Part shown: piece after piece, positions 15,944-23,605 of the stretch
Numbering within the stretch: the stretch's first letter is position 1
Layout of the letters: each line of letters opens with the position of its first letter
From: JAXHMB01 sp034521755
GTDB lineage: Bacteria > Bacteroidota > Rhodothermia > Balneolales > Balneolaceae
Assembly (NCBI GenBank): GCA_034521755.1
Contig: JAXHMB010000004.1
Location: 62,001 to 126,000 of the forward strand
Reading direction: 5' to 3'
DNA length: 64,000 nucleotides
Position numbers and translations under genes: made by a program
The notes under the pieces: generated by a model
What the model saw: only the letters and a program-made list of their open reading frames with translations
Database searches by the model: none
What the model was told of the DNA's origin: nothing

Positions 15944-17332
15944 CTATGAAAGAGGCAACTTAAACCAAAATAAACTCCCTTTTCCTACTTCACTCTCTGC
16001 ACTGATGGATGAGTCATGAGCGTTAAGAATACTCTTTACCACCGCAAGGCCCAGCCCGGTGCCGCCTTTATCTCGAGAACGTGCTTTATCTGTGCGATAA
16101 AATCGGTCAAACAACCGGTCTAAATGCTCCTCTGATATTCCAATTCCGGTATCCTTAACTTCTACGATTGCTTCTTCTGAATTCTTTCTATAGCTCAGCG
16201 TCACGGAACCTTCGTTCGTATATTTGATAGCATTGGAAATAAGATTATCAATCACCTGTTCAATTTTGCCCGGATCTCCATAGGCCTTACATGGGTGATG
16301 ATCTATGTTAAGTGCAATATTCTTTTCAGCGGCTTTATCATCATACCATTCCTGCATATGTCCGGCAATATTTGATAAATCAAATTCCTCTTTTTCAATG
16401 AAGTGTTCGTCAGAATCATACCGCTGCAGGATTACCAGGTCTTTAAAAAGACGGCTTATTCGATCAACCTGTTTTTGGGCATTTTTATGATATTTGATGC
16501 GTTTTTCTTCAGAAAGGCTTTCCATTTCCAGCATTTCGAGTGAGGCCGAAATGGTATGCAGCGGGTTCCTCAACTCATGCGTAATATCCGCAAAAAACTG
16601 ACGCTGCTTCTCAGCAAATGCTTTAATTTGTTCTGTATCTTCGCGCAGCTTCATAGCCATTTGATTTAACGAATCGGCCAAAACCCCAAACTCGTCTTTC
16701 CGATTTAGATCAATCTGTTGATCTACTTCCCCTTCAGCAATTTGTTGCGCTGTATCTTTCATCTGCATAATGGGCCTTGTAAGGTTCCGGGAAATCCAGA
16801 TACTCACAACAATGACAATGCCAATAGAAATAAACATTCCATAATAAATGATCCAACGAATGGTTTTGACAGGCTCGTAAATACGATCCTTCAGCTGACT
16901 TACCTTGATATAGCTCGCCTCATTAATACTGTTTGGCAAATGTATGTAGCTGATCAATTTCTCCGGATCAGCATTTTCCTGAAGCAGTGGGGTATTATCT
17001 CTGGCATCAAGGGATATCTGCAGCTCTTCAGACAAAAATGGAGCAGAATAAATTGAGTCGGGATACGATTCCAAAAGCCGGCCTTCATCACTATAAAGTG
17101 TCAACTCATAGCCCGAAGTGGTAGCAATTTCATCAAACCGAGTGCCAAAAGATTCTCCTCCCGGAAGGTTCTCAATAGTTACAGCCAGCCACTGAGTATC
17201 GCTATTGATTTCCTTTTTGCCTTCGGCAAACAGATAGTCCCGAATAAACACAATCGAATAACTACTGATGGCGGTGATGCCAAAAATCAGCAGTAGTATT
17301 AAAGTCCACGATAGTTTTGAACGAATGGTCAT
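15944..17332 (-). CDS. Sensor histidine kinase, HAMP-HisKA-HATPase
   Basis: 462 residues. A membrane segment at about 8-30, a periplasmic sensor region of about 130 residues, a second membrane segment at about 160-180, HAMP (LTRPIMQMKDTAQQIAEGEV), the phosphoacceptor His252 in ADITHELRNPLHT, then N, G1 (DTGIGISEEHL), F and G2 (GGTGLGLAVVKSI) boxes. Pairs with the response regulator 21 bases upstream. The signal is unknown. The gene order regulator-kinase-hemH suggests that heme-operon transcription could begin upstream of, and read through, this pair. Confidence 0.93.
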   Translation of the reverse strand: MTIRSKLSWTLILLLIFGITAISSYSIVFIRDYLFAEGKKEINSDTQWLAVTIENLPGGESFGTRFDEIATTSGYELTLYSDEGRLLESYPDSIYSAPFLSEELQISLDARDNTPLLQENADPEKLISYIHLPNSINEASYIKVSQLKDRIYEPVKTIRWIIYYGMFISIGIVIVVSIWISRNLTRPIMQMKDTAQQIAEGEVDQQIDLNRKDEFGVLADSLNQMAMKLREDTEQIKAFAEKQRQFFADITHELRNPLHTISASLEMLEMESLSEEKRIKYHKNAQKQVDRISRLFKDLVILQRYDSDEHFIEKEEFDLSNIAGHMQEWYDDKAAEKNIALNIDHHPCKAYGDPGKIEQVIDNLISNAIKYTNEGSVTLSYRKNSEEAIVEVKDTGIGISEEHLDRLFDRFYRTDKARSRDKGGTGLGLAVVKSILNAHDSSISAESEVGKGSLFWFKLPLS

Positions 17333-17353
17333 AATTATAATACCGAATGTTGA

Positions 17354-18088
17354 TTACACTTTTACCAACTCTCGATTAAGGCCATACCCAATACCGCGGT
17401 AAGTCTTTATAATTTTTCCGGCATCACCCATTTTAAGCCGTAGATTTTTGACATGGACGTCTACTGTTCGATCAAAAACAAAACGGTCTTCTTCGGTGAT
17501 ATGCTCCAAAATCTGCTGCCGGCTAAACACCTGTTTGGGACTTTTAAAAAATAACTCAATGAGTGTATACTCTGTTGAGGTCAAATCCACCTTTTCGTCA
17601 TCCACATAAAGCTCTTTAGCATCAGTATCGAGATAGGTATTCCCATATTGCAGCCAGTTGGCCTTTTGCGGATTCTGGCGCCGCAACAGGGTTTCAATAT
17701 GCGCTTTAACCAAATTAAGGCTGGCCGGTTTGGGAATATAATCATCTGCGCCCAACTCCAATCCTTCGATTTCATCTTTCTCCTTATCCTTGGCCGTCAG
17801 AAAAATTACCGGTATGTCATTTAAGACCGGGTGCTTTCGTATGCGCTTACAAATTTCTTTACCGTCAATATTAGGTACCATGATATCAAGCACTGCCAGA
17901 TGAATTTCCCCGGCATACTCATCAATGTATTCCACAGCCTTGTTGCCTTCATGGGCTACAAGCACTTCATAATCATTCATTTCAAGGAAATTGGCCAACA
18001 TTTCCGCAGGTTCTTCCTCATCTTCTACAAGAAGTATTGTATGTTTGGGCTTCACAATAGTATTATTAACTGATGTTTGCCTGTGCAA
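17354..18088 (-). CDS. OmpR/PhoB-family response regulator
   Basis: 244 residues. Receiver domain with the acidic pocket VEDEEE, the phosphorylated Asp68 (VLDIMVPNIDG), FLTAKD and PKPAS. A winged-helix DNA-binding domain follows (DLTSTEYTLIELF, FDRTVDVHVKNLRLKMG, TYRGIGYGL). An extra 15-residue N-terminal tail precedes the receiver; a later start is possible but no internal ATG fits. Cognate kinase is the next gene. Confidence 0.93.
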   Translation of the reverse strand: MHRQTSVNNTIVKPKHTILLVEDEEEPAEMLANFLEMNDYEVLVAHEGNKAVEYIDEYAGEIHLAVLDIMVPNIDGKEICKRIRKHPVLNDIPVIFLTAKDKEKDEIEGLELGADDYIPKPASLNLVKAHIETLLRRQNPQKANWLQYGNTYLDTDAKELYVDDEKVDLTSTEYTLIELFFKSPKQVFSRQQILEHITEEDRFVFDRTVDVHVKNLRLKMGDAGKIIKTYRGIGYGLNRELVKV

Positions 18089-18226
18089 CTTTATTAACCG
18101 TTAAATAGTTGCATGCAAAGATAGCAAAATTAGACTACTATCTGAATTACTCAAACCTGCAAAAAGAGCTTGCCAAACGTTGGTCTATTCGGCATTTTAA
18201 TATTTTGCTATTTATTTATTCAAGTT

Positions 18227-19021
18227 ATGTCGTATAAAAATAAGGTTATTTGGATCACCGGAGCCTCTTCAGGAATTGGCGAAGCACTGGCTTACGCCTT
18301 TTCAAAAAAGGGTGCCAAGCTCATTTTGTCTTCTCGCAGAAAAGAAGCTTTAGAAGAAGTAATGGCTAATTGCCAAGGGGATCGGGATAACATTCATATC
18401 CTAACACTTGATCTAGCCCAAACAGAGTCTCTGCCTGATAAAGCCGAAAAAGCAGTCAACATTTATGGCAGCATTGACTACCTGTTTAATAATGGTGGTA
18501 TCAGTCAGCGGTCAGTTATCATGGAAACCCAAATGGATGTAATCAGAAAAGTGATGGAGGTAAATTTCTTTGGTACCGTTGCCTTAACCAAAGCTGTGCT
18601 TCCTACCATGTTGGAACAAGGCAGTGGCCATATTGTAGTTACCAGCAGCGTTATGGGCAAATTTGCGACACGCTTAAGGTCTACCTATGCTGCTTCAAAA
18701 CACGCACTGCATGGCTGGTTTGATGCTTTACGACAAGAAATGATGGACGAAAATATCAAAGTGACTTTAGTCTGTCCGGGTTTTATTAAAACGAATGTTA
18801 CCCTCAATGCTCTGGAAGGTGATGGCGGGAAGCACAACAAAATGAGTACCGGACAACAAAACGGCATGGATGCCGATGTGTTTGCAGAAAAACTGCTTCC
18901 AAAAATTACTAAAGGACAGCAGGAAATTTATATCGGAGGCAAAGAAATATGGGGCATATATCTTAAGCGATTCTTTCCACGACTGCTGCAAAAAATGCTC
19001 TCTAAAGTAGATGTCACTTAA
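18227..19021 (+). CDS. SDR family NAD(P)-dependent oxidoreductase
   Basis: 264 residues from the ATG at 18227. An upstream ATG in frame would add a hydrophobic leader not typical of the family. TGASSGIGEALA is the cofactor-binding motif, NNGG the structural motif, and the catalytic Ser and YAASK are present, in a classical SDR. LVCPGFIKTNV is the post-catalytic block. The C-terminus resembles the DHRS7-like branch. The substrate is unknown. Confidence 0.88.
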   Translation: MSYKNKVIWITGASSGIGEALAYAFSKKGAKLILSSRRKEALEEVMANCQGDRDNIHILTLDLAQTESLPDKAEKAVNIYGSIDYLFNNGGISQRSVIMETQMDVIRKVMEVNFFGTVALTKAVLPTMLEQGSGHIVVTSSVMGKFATRLRSTYAASKHALHGWFDALRQEMMDENIKVTLVCPGFIKTNVTLNALEGDGGKHNKMSTGQQNGMDADVFAEKLLPKITKGQQEIYIGGKEIWGIYLKRFFPRLLQKMLSKVDVT

Positions 19022-19090
19022 CTCCTGCCTATCAGCCAGTTAAATTCCATTTTTTAGTCAAATCAAAAAAACGTATATTATATCATTAAG

Positions 19091-19108
19091 TAATTATATA
19101 ATTAATTA
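19091..19108. promoter_or_regulatory. Candidate operator in front of the metal-sensor gene
   Basis: TAATTATATAATTA is a perfect 14-bp palindrome ending 17 bases before the ArsR/CmtR-like start. The 16-mer ATTATATAATTAATTA recurs upstream of ddl at 34654. ArsR-type repressors usually bind imperfect AT-rich palindromes at their own promoters, so this is a reasonable autoregulatory site. The low complexity makes chance likely too. Confidence 0.4.
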
Positions 19109-19120
19109 CCTTATTTCACC

Positions 19121-19468
19121 ATGATACAAAATCATAATGCCATCCAAATTAAAGCAAAGCTTTTTCGAGGCTTTTCTGATCCTTCGCGCCTAAATATCAT
19201 AGAAGTACTTAGGGAGGGTAAGAAAAGTGTAGGAGAACTTGTCGAAGCTACTGAACTATCCCAGCCTAATGTCTCAAATCACCTGCGTTGCCTGGCTGAC
19301 TGCGACTTAGTGAAAAGTGAACGGGATGGACGCTATATTTACTATCAGCTCAGTGATGCTCGAATTGATCAAATCCTTTCTTTATCTGAAAAACTGCTAT
19401 CTGAAGCAGCAAGAGGTGTATTCGAATGTACACGCTACGAAATGAATGCAGAGGCAGTACAAGAATAA
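19121..19468 (+). CDS. ArsR/SmtB family metal-responsive repressor, CmtR-like
   Basis: 115 residues with the winged-helix pattern LFRGFSDPSRLNIIEVLREG, ELSQPNVSNHLRCLADCDLV and RDGRYIYYQLSD. Cysteines at 57 and 61 in the recognition helix and 103 near the C-terminus match the positions of the Cd/Pb-binding cysteines known in CmtR (57, 61, 102). This suggests a soft-metal sensor that represses the ATPase gene downstream. The ATPase start (19471) is 2 bases after its stop, so they form one operon. Confidence 0.88.
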   Translation: MIQNHNAIQIKAKLFRGFSDPSRLNIIEVLREGKKSVGELVEATELSQPNVSNHLRCLADCDLVKSERDGRYIYYQLSDARIDQILSLSEKLLSEAARGVFECTRYEMNAEAVQE

Positions 19469-19470
19469 CT

Positions 19471-21558
19471 ATGGATAAACCCCAAACAGAGTTCACTGTT
19501 AAAGGCATGGATTGTGCCGGATGTGCCAAGAACGTTAAGCAAGCCCTGGAAAAAATTGAGGGGGTAGAATCAGCTAACGTACTGCTTTCTTCTGAAAAGG
19601 CACGCGTTACTCTTAAAGATCCGCAACCGAAGGTTTCCGACTTCAAAAAAGCTCTGGAAGACATTGGATACCGGATTCCTGAACAAGAAAACACAGCAGG
19701 CAACGAAGCAAGCAAAATTGAAAGCTTAGCCCAAAAATCTTTTCAACTTTTTGGGATGGTATTTGGAGGCATCCTTTTTGTAGTAGTAGCCGGTGAATGG
19801 CTTGGATTTTTTGAGGCAGCTACAAGATGGATACCTTTCTGGGCTGGGACTTTGTTTGTACTGGTTATAGGCTATCCTGTTTTCAGACAGGTTATAGTAG
19901 CTGCCGGAAAAGGATTGATAACACCTCATGCCTTGATGGCTCTTGGAGCAATAACCGCTTTAATTGCAGGACAGTGGGTAACAGCTGCAATAGTGGTCTT
20001 TTTTATGCGCACGGGTGATTTCATCGAAAACTACACCACTGAAAAAGCCCGGGATTCGGTACGTTCACTAATAGAGTTAGCCCCTCAAACAGCTACCGTT
20101 TTACAGAATGGAGAAGAACGAGAACTCTCCATTGATAAAGTTAACCAAGGAGACCACATTCTCGTGAGGCCGGGTGGAAAAATACCTGTTGACGGCACTG
20201 TATTAGAAGGCCATGCCACCGTAGATCAGTCACCTATTACCGGTGAATCCATGCCGGTAGAAATTTCTAGAGGATCAAACGTATATGCATCCACTATTGC
20301 ACAAGGTGGGAGGCTGTTGCTCCGTGCTGATGCCATTGGGCGGGACTCTACTTTTGGTAAAATAATCAGCATGGTTGAAGAAGCCGAAGCACATAAAGGA
20401 GAAATCCAGCGATTTGCTGACCGGTTTTCGGGGTACTACCTGCCCGTTGTAGCCGGCATTGCATTACTAACCTATATCCTGAGTGGCAATATTATGTCAA
20501 CGGTAGCTGTAATGGTAGTAGCCTGTGCCTGTGCTTTTGCTTTGGCAACACCGGTAGCCTTACTTGCCACAGTTGGATCCAATGCCAAGCGTGGAGTCCT
20601 TATTAAAGGCGGAAAATATATTGAAGCACTGGCTGATGCTGATGTCCTGCTCATTGATAAAACCGGGACTATTACTTTTGGACGCCCTGAAGTATCAGAT
20701 ATCATTCCCCTGAACGGCTGTTCAAAAGGAGAACTGTTAGCTATAGCTGCCAGCGCCGAGCAGTATTCAGAGCACCCATTGGGAAAAGCAGTTACCAAAG
20801 CCGCCCAAGATCGGTTCCTTACCCTTAAAAAGCCCGATCATTTTGAAGAATTGACCGGAAATGGAGTTAAAGCAAATATCAACGGACAAACAGTGATCGT
20901 CGGTAACGAACGCTTAATCACTTCTGATGAGTCTGCCCAAAGACAAATACAAGCACTCAAAGAAAAAGGCAAAACAGTTATCACCGTACAATCTAACGGT
21001 ACCCTTATAGGACTATTGACAGCCACAGATAGTGAGCGTACCGAAGTTAAAGAAGCCATAAACCATATCCGTTCTCTAGGTATCGGGCACATTGAACTGC
21101 TTACCGGTGACAATAAAGAAACAGCCCAAAACATAGCCAAGCGACTGGGGATTGAATACCAAGCAGAGCTTCTGCCGGAAAATAAAATTGAAATTGTAAA
21201 GAACTACCAGTCAAAAGGCCACAAAGTTGTAATGGTGGGCGATGGCATCAATGACGCTCCTGCTCTGGCCCAGGCAGATATAGGAATTGCCATGGGTTCA
21301 ACCGGAACAGATGTCGCAATAGAAACTGCCGACATTACACTTATGAGGGATGATTGGAACCTTGTTCCTGAGCTTTTCAAATCATCACGAAAAACAATGC
21401 GGGTTATTAAGTGGAACTTTGGGTTTACCACACTCTATAATTTAGCAGGTTTATCACTCGCAGCATTCGGCTTTTTGCCTCCTATATTAGCTGCTGCAGC
21501 CCAGTCTATACCTGATGTAGGAATTCTACTCAATTCATCAAGGCTGCTAAAAAAATAA
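19471..21558 (+). CDS. P1B-type heavy-metal ATPase with a CAC membrane motif
   Basis: 695 residues from the ATG at 19471. N-terminal HMA domain with GMDCAGC (12-18), membrane helices, A-domain TGES, phosphorylation motif DKTGT (Asp396), SEHPL of the nucleotide domain, and GDGINDAPALAQADIGIAMG. The membrane metal site reads VACACAFALATP: Cys352-Ala353-Cys354 in place of the usual Cys-Pro-Cys. The rest of the catalytic machinery is intact. Exports a soft metal, probably Cd, Pb or Zn judging from its CmtR-like regulator. It is convergent with DUF58, 2 bases apart. Confidence 0.93.
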   Translation: MDKPQTEFTVKGMDCAGCAKNVKQALEKIEGVESANVLLSSEKARVTLKDPQPKVSDFKKALEDIGYRIPEQENTAGNEASKIESLAQKSFQLFGMVFGGILFVVVAGEWLGFFEAATRWIPFWAGTLFVLVIGYPVFRQVIVAAGKGLITPHALMALGAITALIAGQWVTAAIVVFFMRTGDFIENYTTEKARDSVRSLIELAPQTATVLQNGEERELSIDKVNQGDHILVRPGGKIPVDGTVLEGHATVDQSPITGESMPVEISRGSNVYASTIAQGGRLLLRADAIGRDSTFGKIISMVEEAEAHKGEIQRFADRFSGYYLPVVAGIALLTYILSGNIMSTVAVMVVACACAFALATPVALLATVGSNAKRGVLIKGGKYIEALADADVLLIDKTGTITFGRPEVSDIIPLNGCSKGELLAIAASAEQYSEHPLGKAVTKAAQDRFLTLKKPDHFEELTGNGVKANINGQTVIVGNERLITSDESAQRQIQALKEKGKTVITVQSNGTLIGLLTATDSERTEVKEAINHIRSLGIGHIELLTGDNKETAQNIAKRLGIEYQAELLPENKIEIVKNYQSKGHKVVMVGDGINDAPALAQADIGIAMGSTGTDVAIETADITLMRDDWNLVPELFKSSRKTMRVIKWNFGFTTLYNLAGLSLAAFGFLPPILAAAAQSIPDVGILLNSSRLLKK

Positions 21559-21560
21559 TC

Positions 21561-22481
21561 CTACCCCAGCTTTTTACGTTTATTCAAATAAGCTAACAAT
21601 GCAAGATCAAAGGCCTGCTGGGTATCAAGCTCTTCAAAGTCTATTTTAAATTCACTGCAAGCCATCTTAAATCGATGTGTAAACTCAGCTACTTTTTCTT
21701 TATACGCTTCCCGCACCTGTGCCGGCATTACTTCCATCTGTGATCCCGTCTCTACATCTTCCATCATAAAACGGCGGTCCGGAAAATCCAGCTCGCGCTC
21801 GCTTTTGTGTTCCATCACGTTAAAAAGCAATACCTCGTGGTTGCGATGACGCAGATGCTTAAGCGAAGAGACCAAATCATCATGACGTTCGGCATCTTCA
21901 AAAAGATCTGTTATAAGAACTACTAAACTTCGGTGTTTGAGTCGTTCGGCTATCTCATGAATAACTTCTGCGGCAGCTGTTTTTTTCTTCTTTGGAGACT
22001 TTTCCTCCTCTTCTTCCAGTCGCTGCTCCAGCTCTCCAAAAATAAGTCGCAGGTGAGAATAAGATGACTTTGCAGGAATAAAACGTTCAACCTTATCACT
22101 AAAAGTAATGAGCCCACAAGCATCACGCTGCCGGTTCATCAAGTACATTAGCGCTGCTCCAAAATTAATGCCGTACCGCAGCTTGCTCCACTCAGCAAAA
22201 TATTTATAATACATAGAGCTGCTGGTATCAAGCATTACATAACAGCGCAGGTTGGTCTCAGCTTCATACTTCTTTACATAATAGCGCTCCGTCTTGGCAT
22301 AAACCTTCCAGTCCACATGCTTGATATCATCACCCGGGTTATATGGACGATGCTCTGCAAACTCCACACTAAAACCATGATAAGGGCTTTTGTGCAGGCC
22401 GGAGATAAAACCCTCAACAATTTTTCGGGCACGTAATTCAAGTGGTGCCAGCTGCGATAACAAATTAGGTTTGAGAAGCAT
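21561..22481 (-). CDS. DUF58 domain protein (von Willebrand A-like)
   Basis: 306 residues. GFSVEFAEHRPYNPGDDIKH is the DUF58 signature. The following VMLDTSSSMYY carries a MIDAS-like DxSxS of a VWA fold. In this family the gene usually stands next to a MoxR ATPase, but none is seen here. Function not known in detail. Confidence 0.88.
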   Translation of the reverse strand: MLLKPNLLSQLAPLELRARKIVEGFISGLHKSPYHGFSVEFAEHRPYNPGDDIKHVDWKVYAKTERYYVKKYEAETNLRCYVMLDTSSSMYYKYFAEWSKLRYGINFGAALMYLMNRQRDACGLITFSDKVERFIPAKSSYSHLRLIFGELEQRLEEEEEKSPKKKKTAAAEVIHEIAERLKHRSLVVLITDLFEDAERHDDLVSSLKHLRHRNHEVLLFNVMEHKSERELDFPDRRFMMEDVETGSQMEVMPAQVREAYKEKVAEFTHRFKMACSEFKIDFEELDTQQAFDLALLAYLNKRKKLG

Positions 22482-22627
22482 AAGCGTTAAACAGTCCGTT
22501 TTCGAGTTTAAAAACTTAACCTACAAAACTAACGCAAGCAATGCGCAAAACTTTTATCTTCGCTTCAAATATGTATCTTTACATCCCTTTAAAAAAGCAA
22601 GACTTCTGAACACACAATTTACAATCT

Positions 22628-23524
22628 ATGCCAAAGGTAATTACTTCTGTTGATAAACTGACCTTTACGCTGGCCGAAATTCCTCCCATGCCACTGCCAA
22701 AAGAAGCCCTGATGGTTGAACCTACCTACTTTTCAGTTGACTATGTCATCAACCCACACATGACGGATAATATAGGCAAAGTAGATAAAGTAGAAGCCAA
22801 AACAGAATGGGGCATCCTAAAAAACACTTTCAATCAGATTGGTATTACAGTACATGACCTTGAAGGCGAAGAAGGGCTACCGGATATGGTATTTTGCGCC
22901 AACCAAAGTTTGCCATTCATTGATAAGGACGGACAGAAGCATGTTATTATGAGCATCATGCATGCCGATGAACGTAAAGAGGAAGTATTTTATATTGAAC
23001 AATGGTACCGCCAAAATGGATACAAAATTCATTATCTGGATAAAGAAGCAATTGAAGATTTTGAGGGCTGCGGTGATGCGATCTGGCATACCGGCAAACG
23101 TCTCCTTTGGGGTGGCTATGGATATCGTTCCTCTATTCAGGCTTATGAAACAGTTGCTGAAACGTTTGGCGTACCAGTCATTGCCTTAAAACTGGTTGAC
23201 GAGTCATTCTATCATCTGGATACCTGTTTCTGTGTACTTAATAAAGATTCGGTATTAATCTATCCTGATGCTTTTACTGACGAGGGCTTGGCCCTGATAA
23301 ACGAGATTTTTGAAAATGTCATTCATGCCTCCCAATATGAAGCCACTGAACTTTTTGCCTGTAATGCTACCTGTCCCGACGGCAAAAATGTAATTATCCA
23401 AAAAGGTTGTACAGATGCTAACAAAAAACTCCGTGATGCCGGCTTTGCTGTCCACGAAATTAGTACCGGGGAATTTCTAAAAAGCGGCGGAAGCGTATTC
23501 TGTATGAAAATGATGGTCTGGTAG
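22628..23524 (+). CDS. Amidinotransferase-fold hydrolase (DDAH-like)
   Basis: 298 residues. The guanidine-modifying enzyme fold is indicated by MVEPTYFSVDYVINPHM at the start, DMVFCANQS, GCGDAIWHTGKRLLWGG, the catalytic His196 in SFYHLDTCFCVL and the nucleophile Cys292 in SGGSVFCM. Related enzymes hydrolyse dimethylarginine, arginine or ornithine-type substrates, releasing citrulline or ammonia. The substrate cannot be deduced here. It is divergent from DUF58. Confidence 0.87.
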   Translation: MPKVITSVDKLTFTLAEIPPMPLPKEALMVEPTYFSVDYVINPHMTDNIGKVDKVEAKTEWGILKNTFNQIGITVHDLEGEEGLPDMVFCANQSLPFIDKDGQKHVIMSIMHADERKEEVFYIEQWYRQNGYKIHYLDKEAIEDFEGCGDAIWHTGKRLLWGGYGYRSSIQAYETVAETFGVPVIALKLVDESFYHLDTCFCVLNKDSVLIYPDAFTDEGLALINEIFENVIHASQYEATELFACNATCPDGKNVIIQKGCTDANKKLRDAGFAVHEISTGEFLKSGGSVFCMKMMVW

Positions 23525-23569
23525 CATCAATTTTATGCTTTATTTTTGCAGTTCTTCTGCTGTCTGTTA

Positions 23570-23604
23570 AATTAGGTCATATAAATTCAGACTATGACCT
23601 AATT
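23570..23604 (+). promoter_or_regulatory. Perfect inverted repeat directly before the penicillin-acylase-type gene
   Basis: AATTAGGTCATA (23570-23581) and TATGACCTAATT (23593-23604) are perfect 12-base arms with an 11-base loop. The right arm ends 1 base before the ATG at 23606, so an mRNA hairpin would cover the initiation region. There is no T-run, so it is not a terminator. It could be a protein operator or an RNA control element. Confidence 0.6.
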
Positions 23605-23605
23605 C

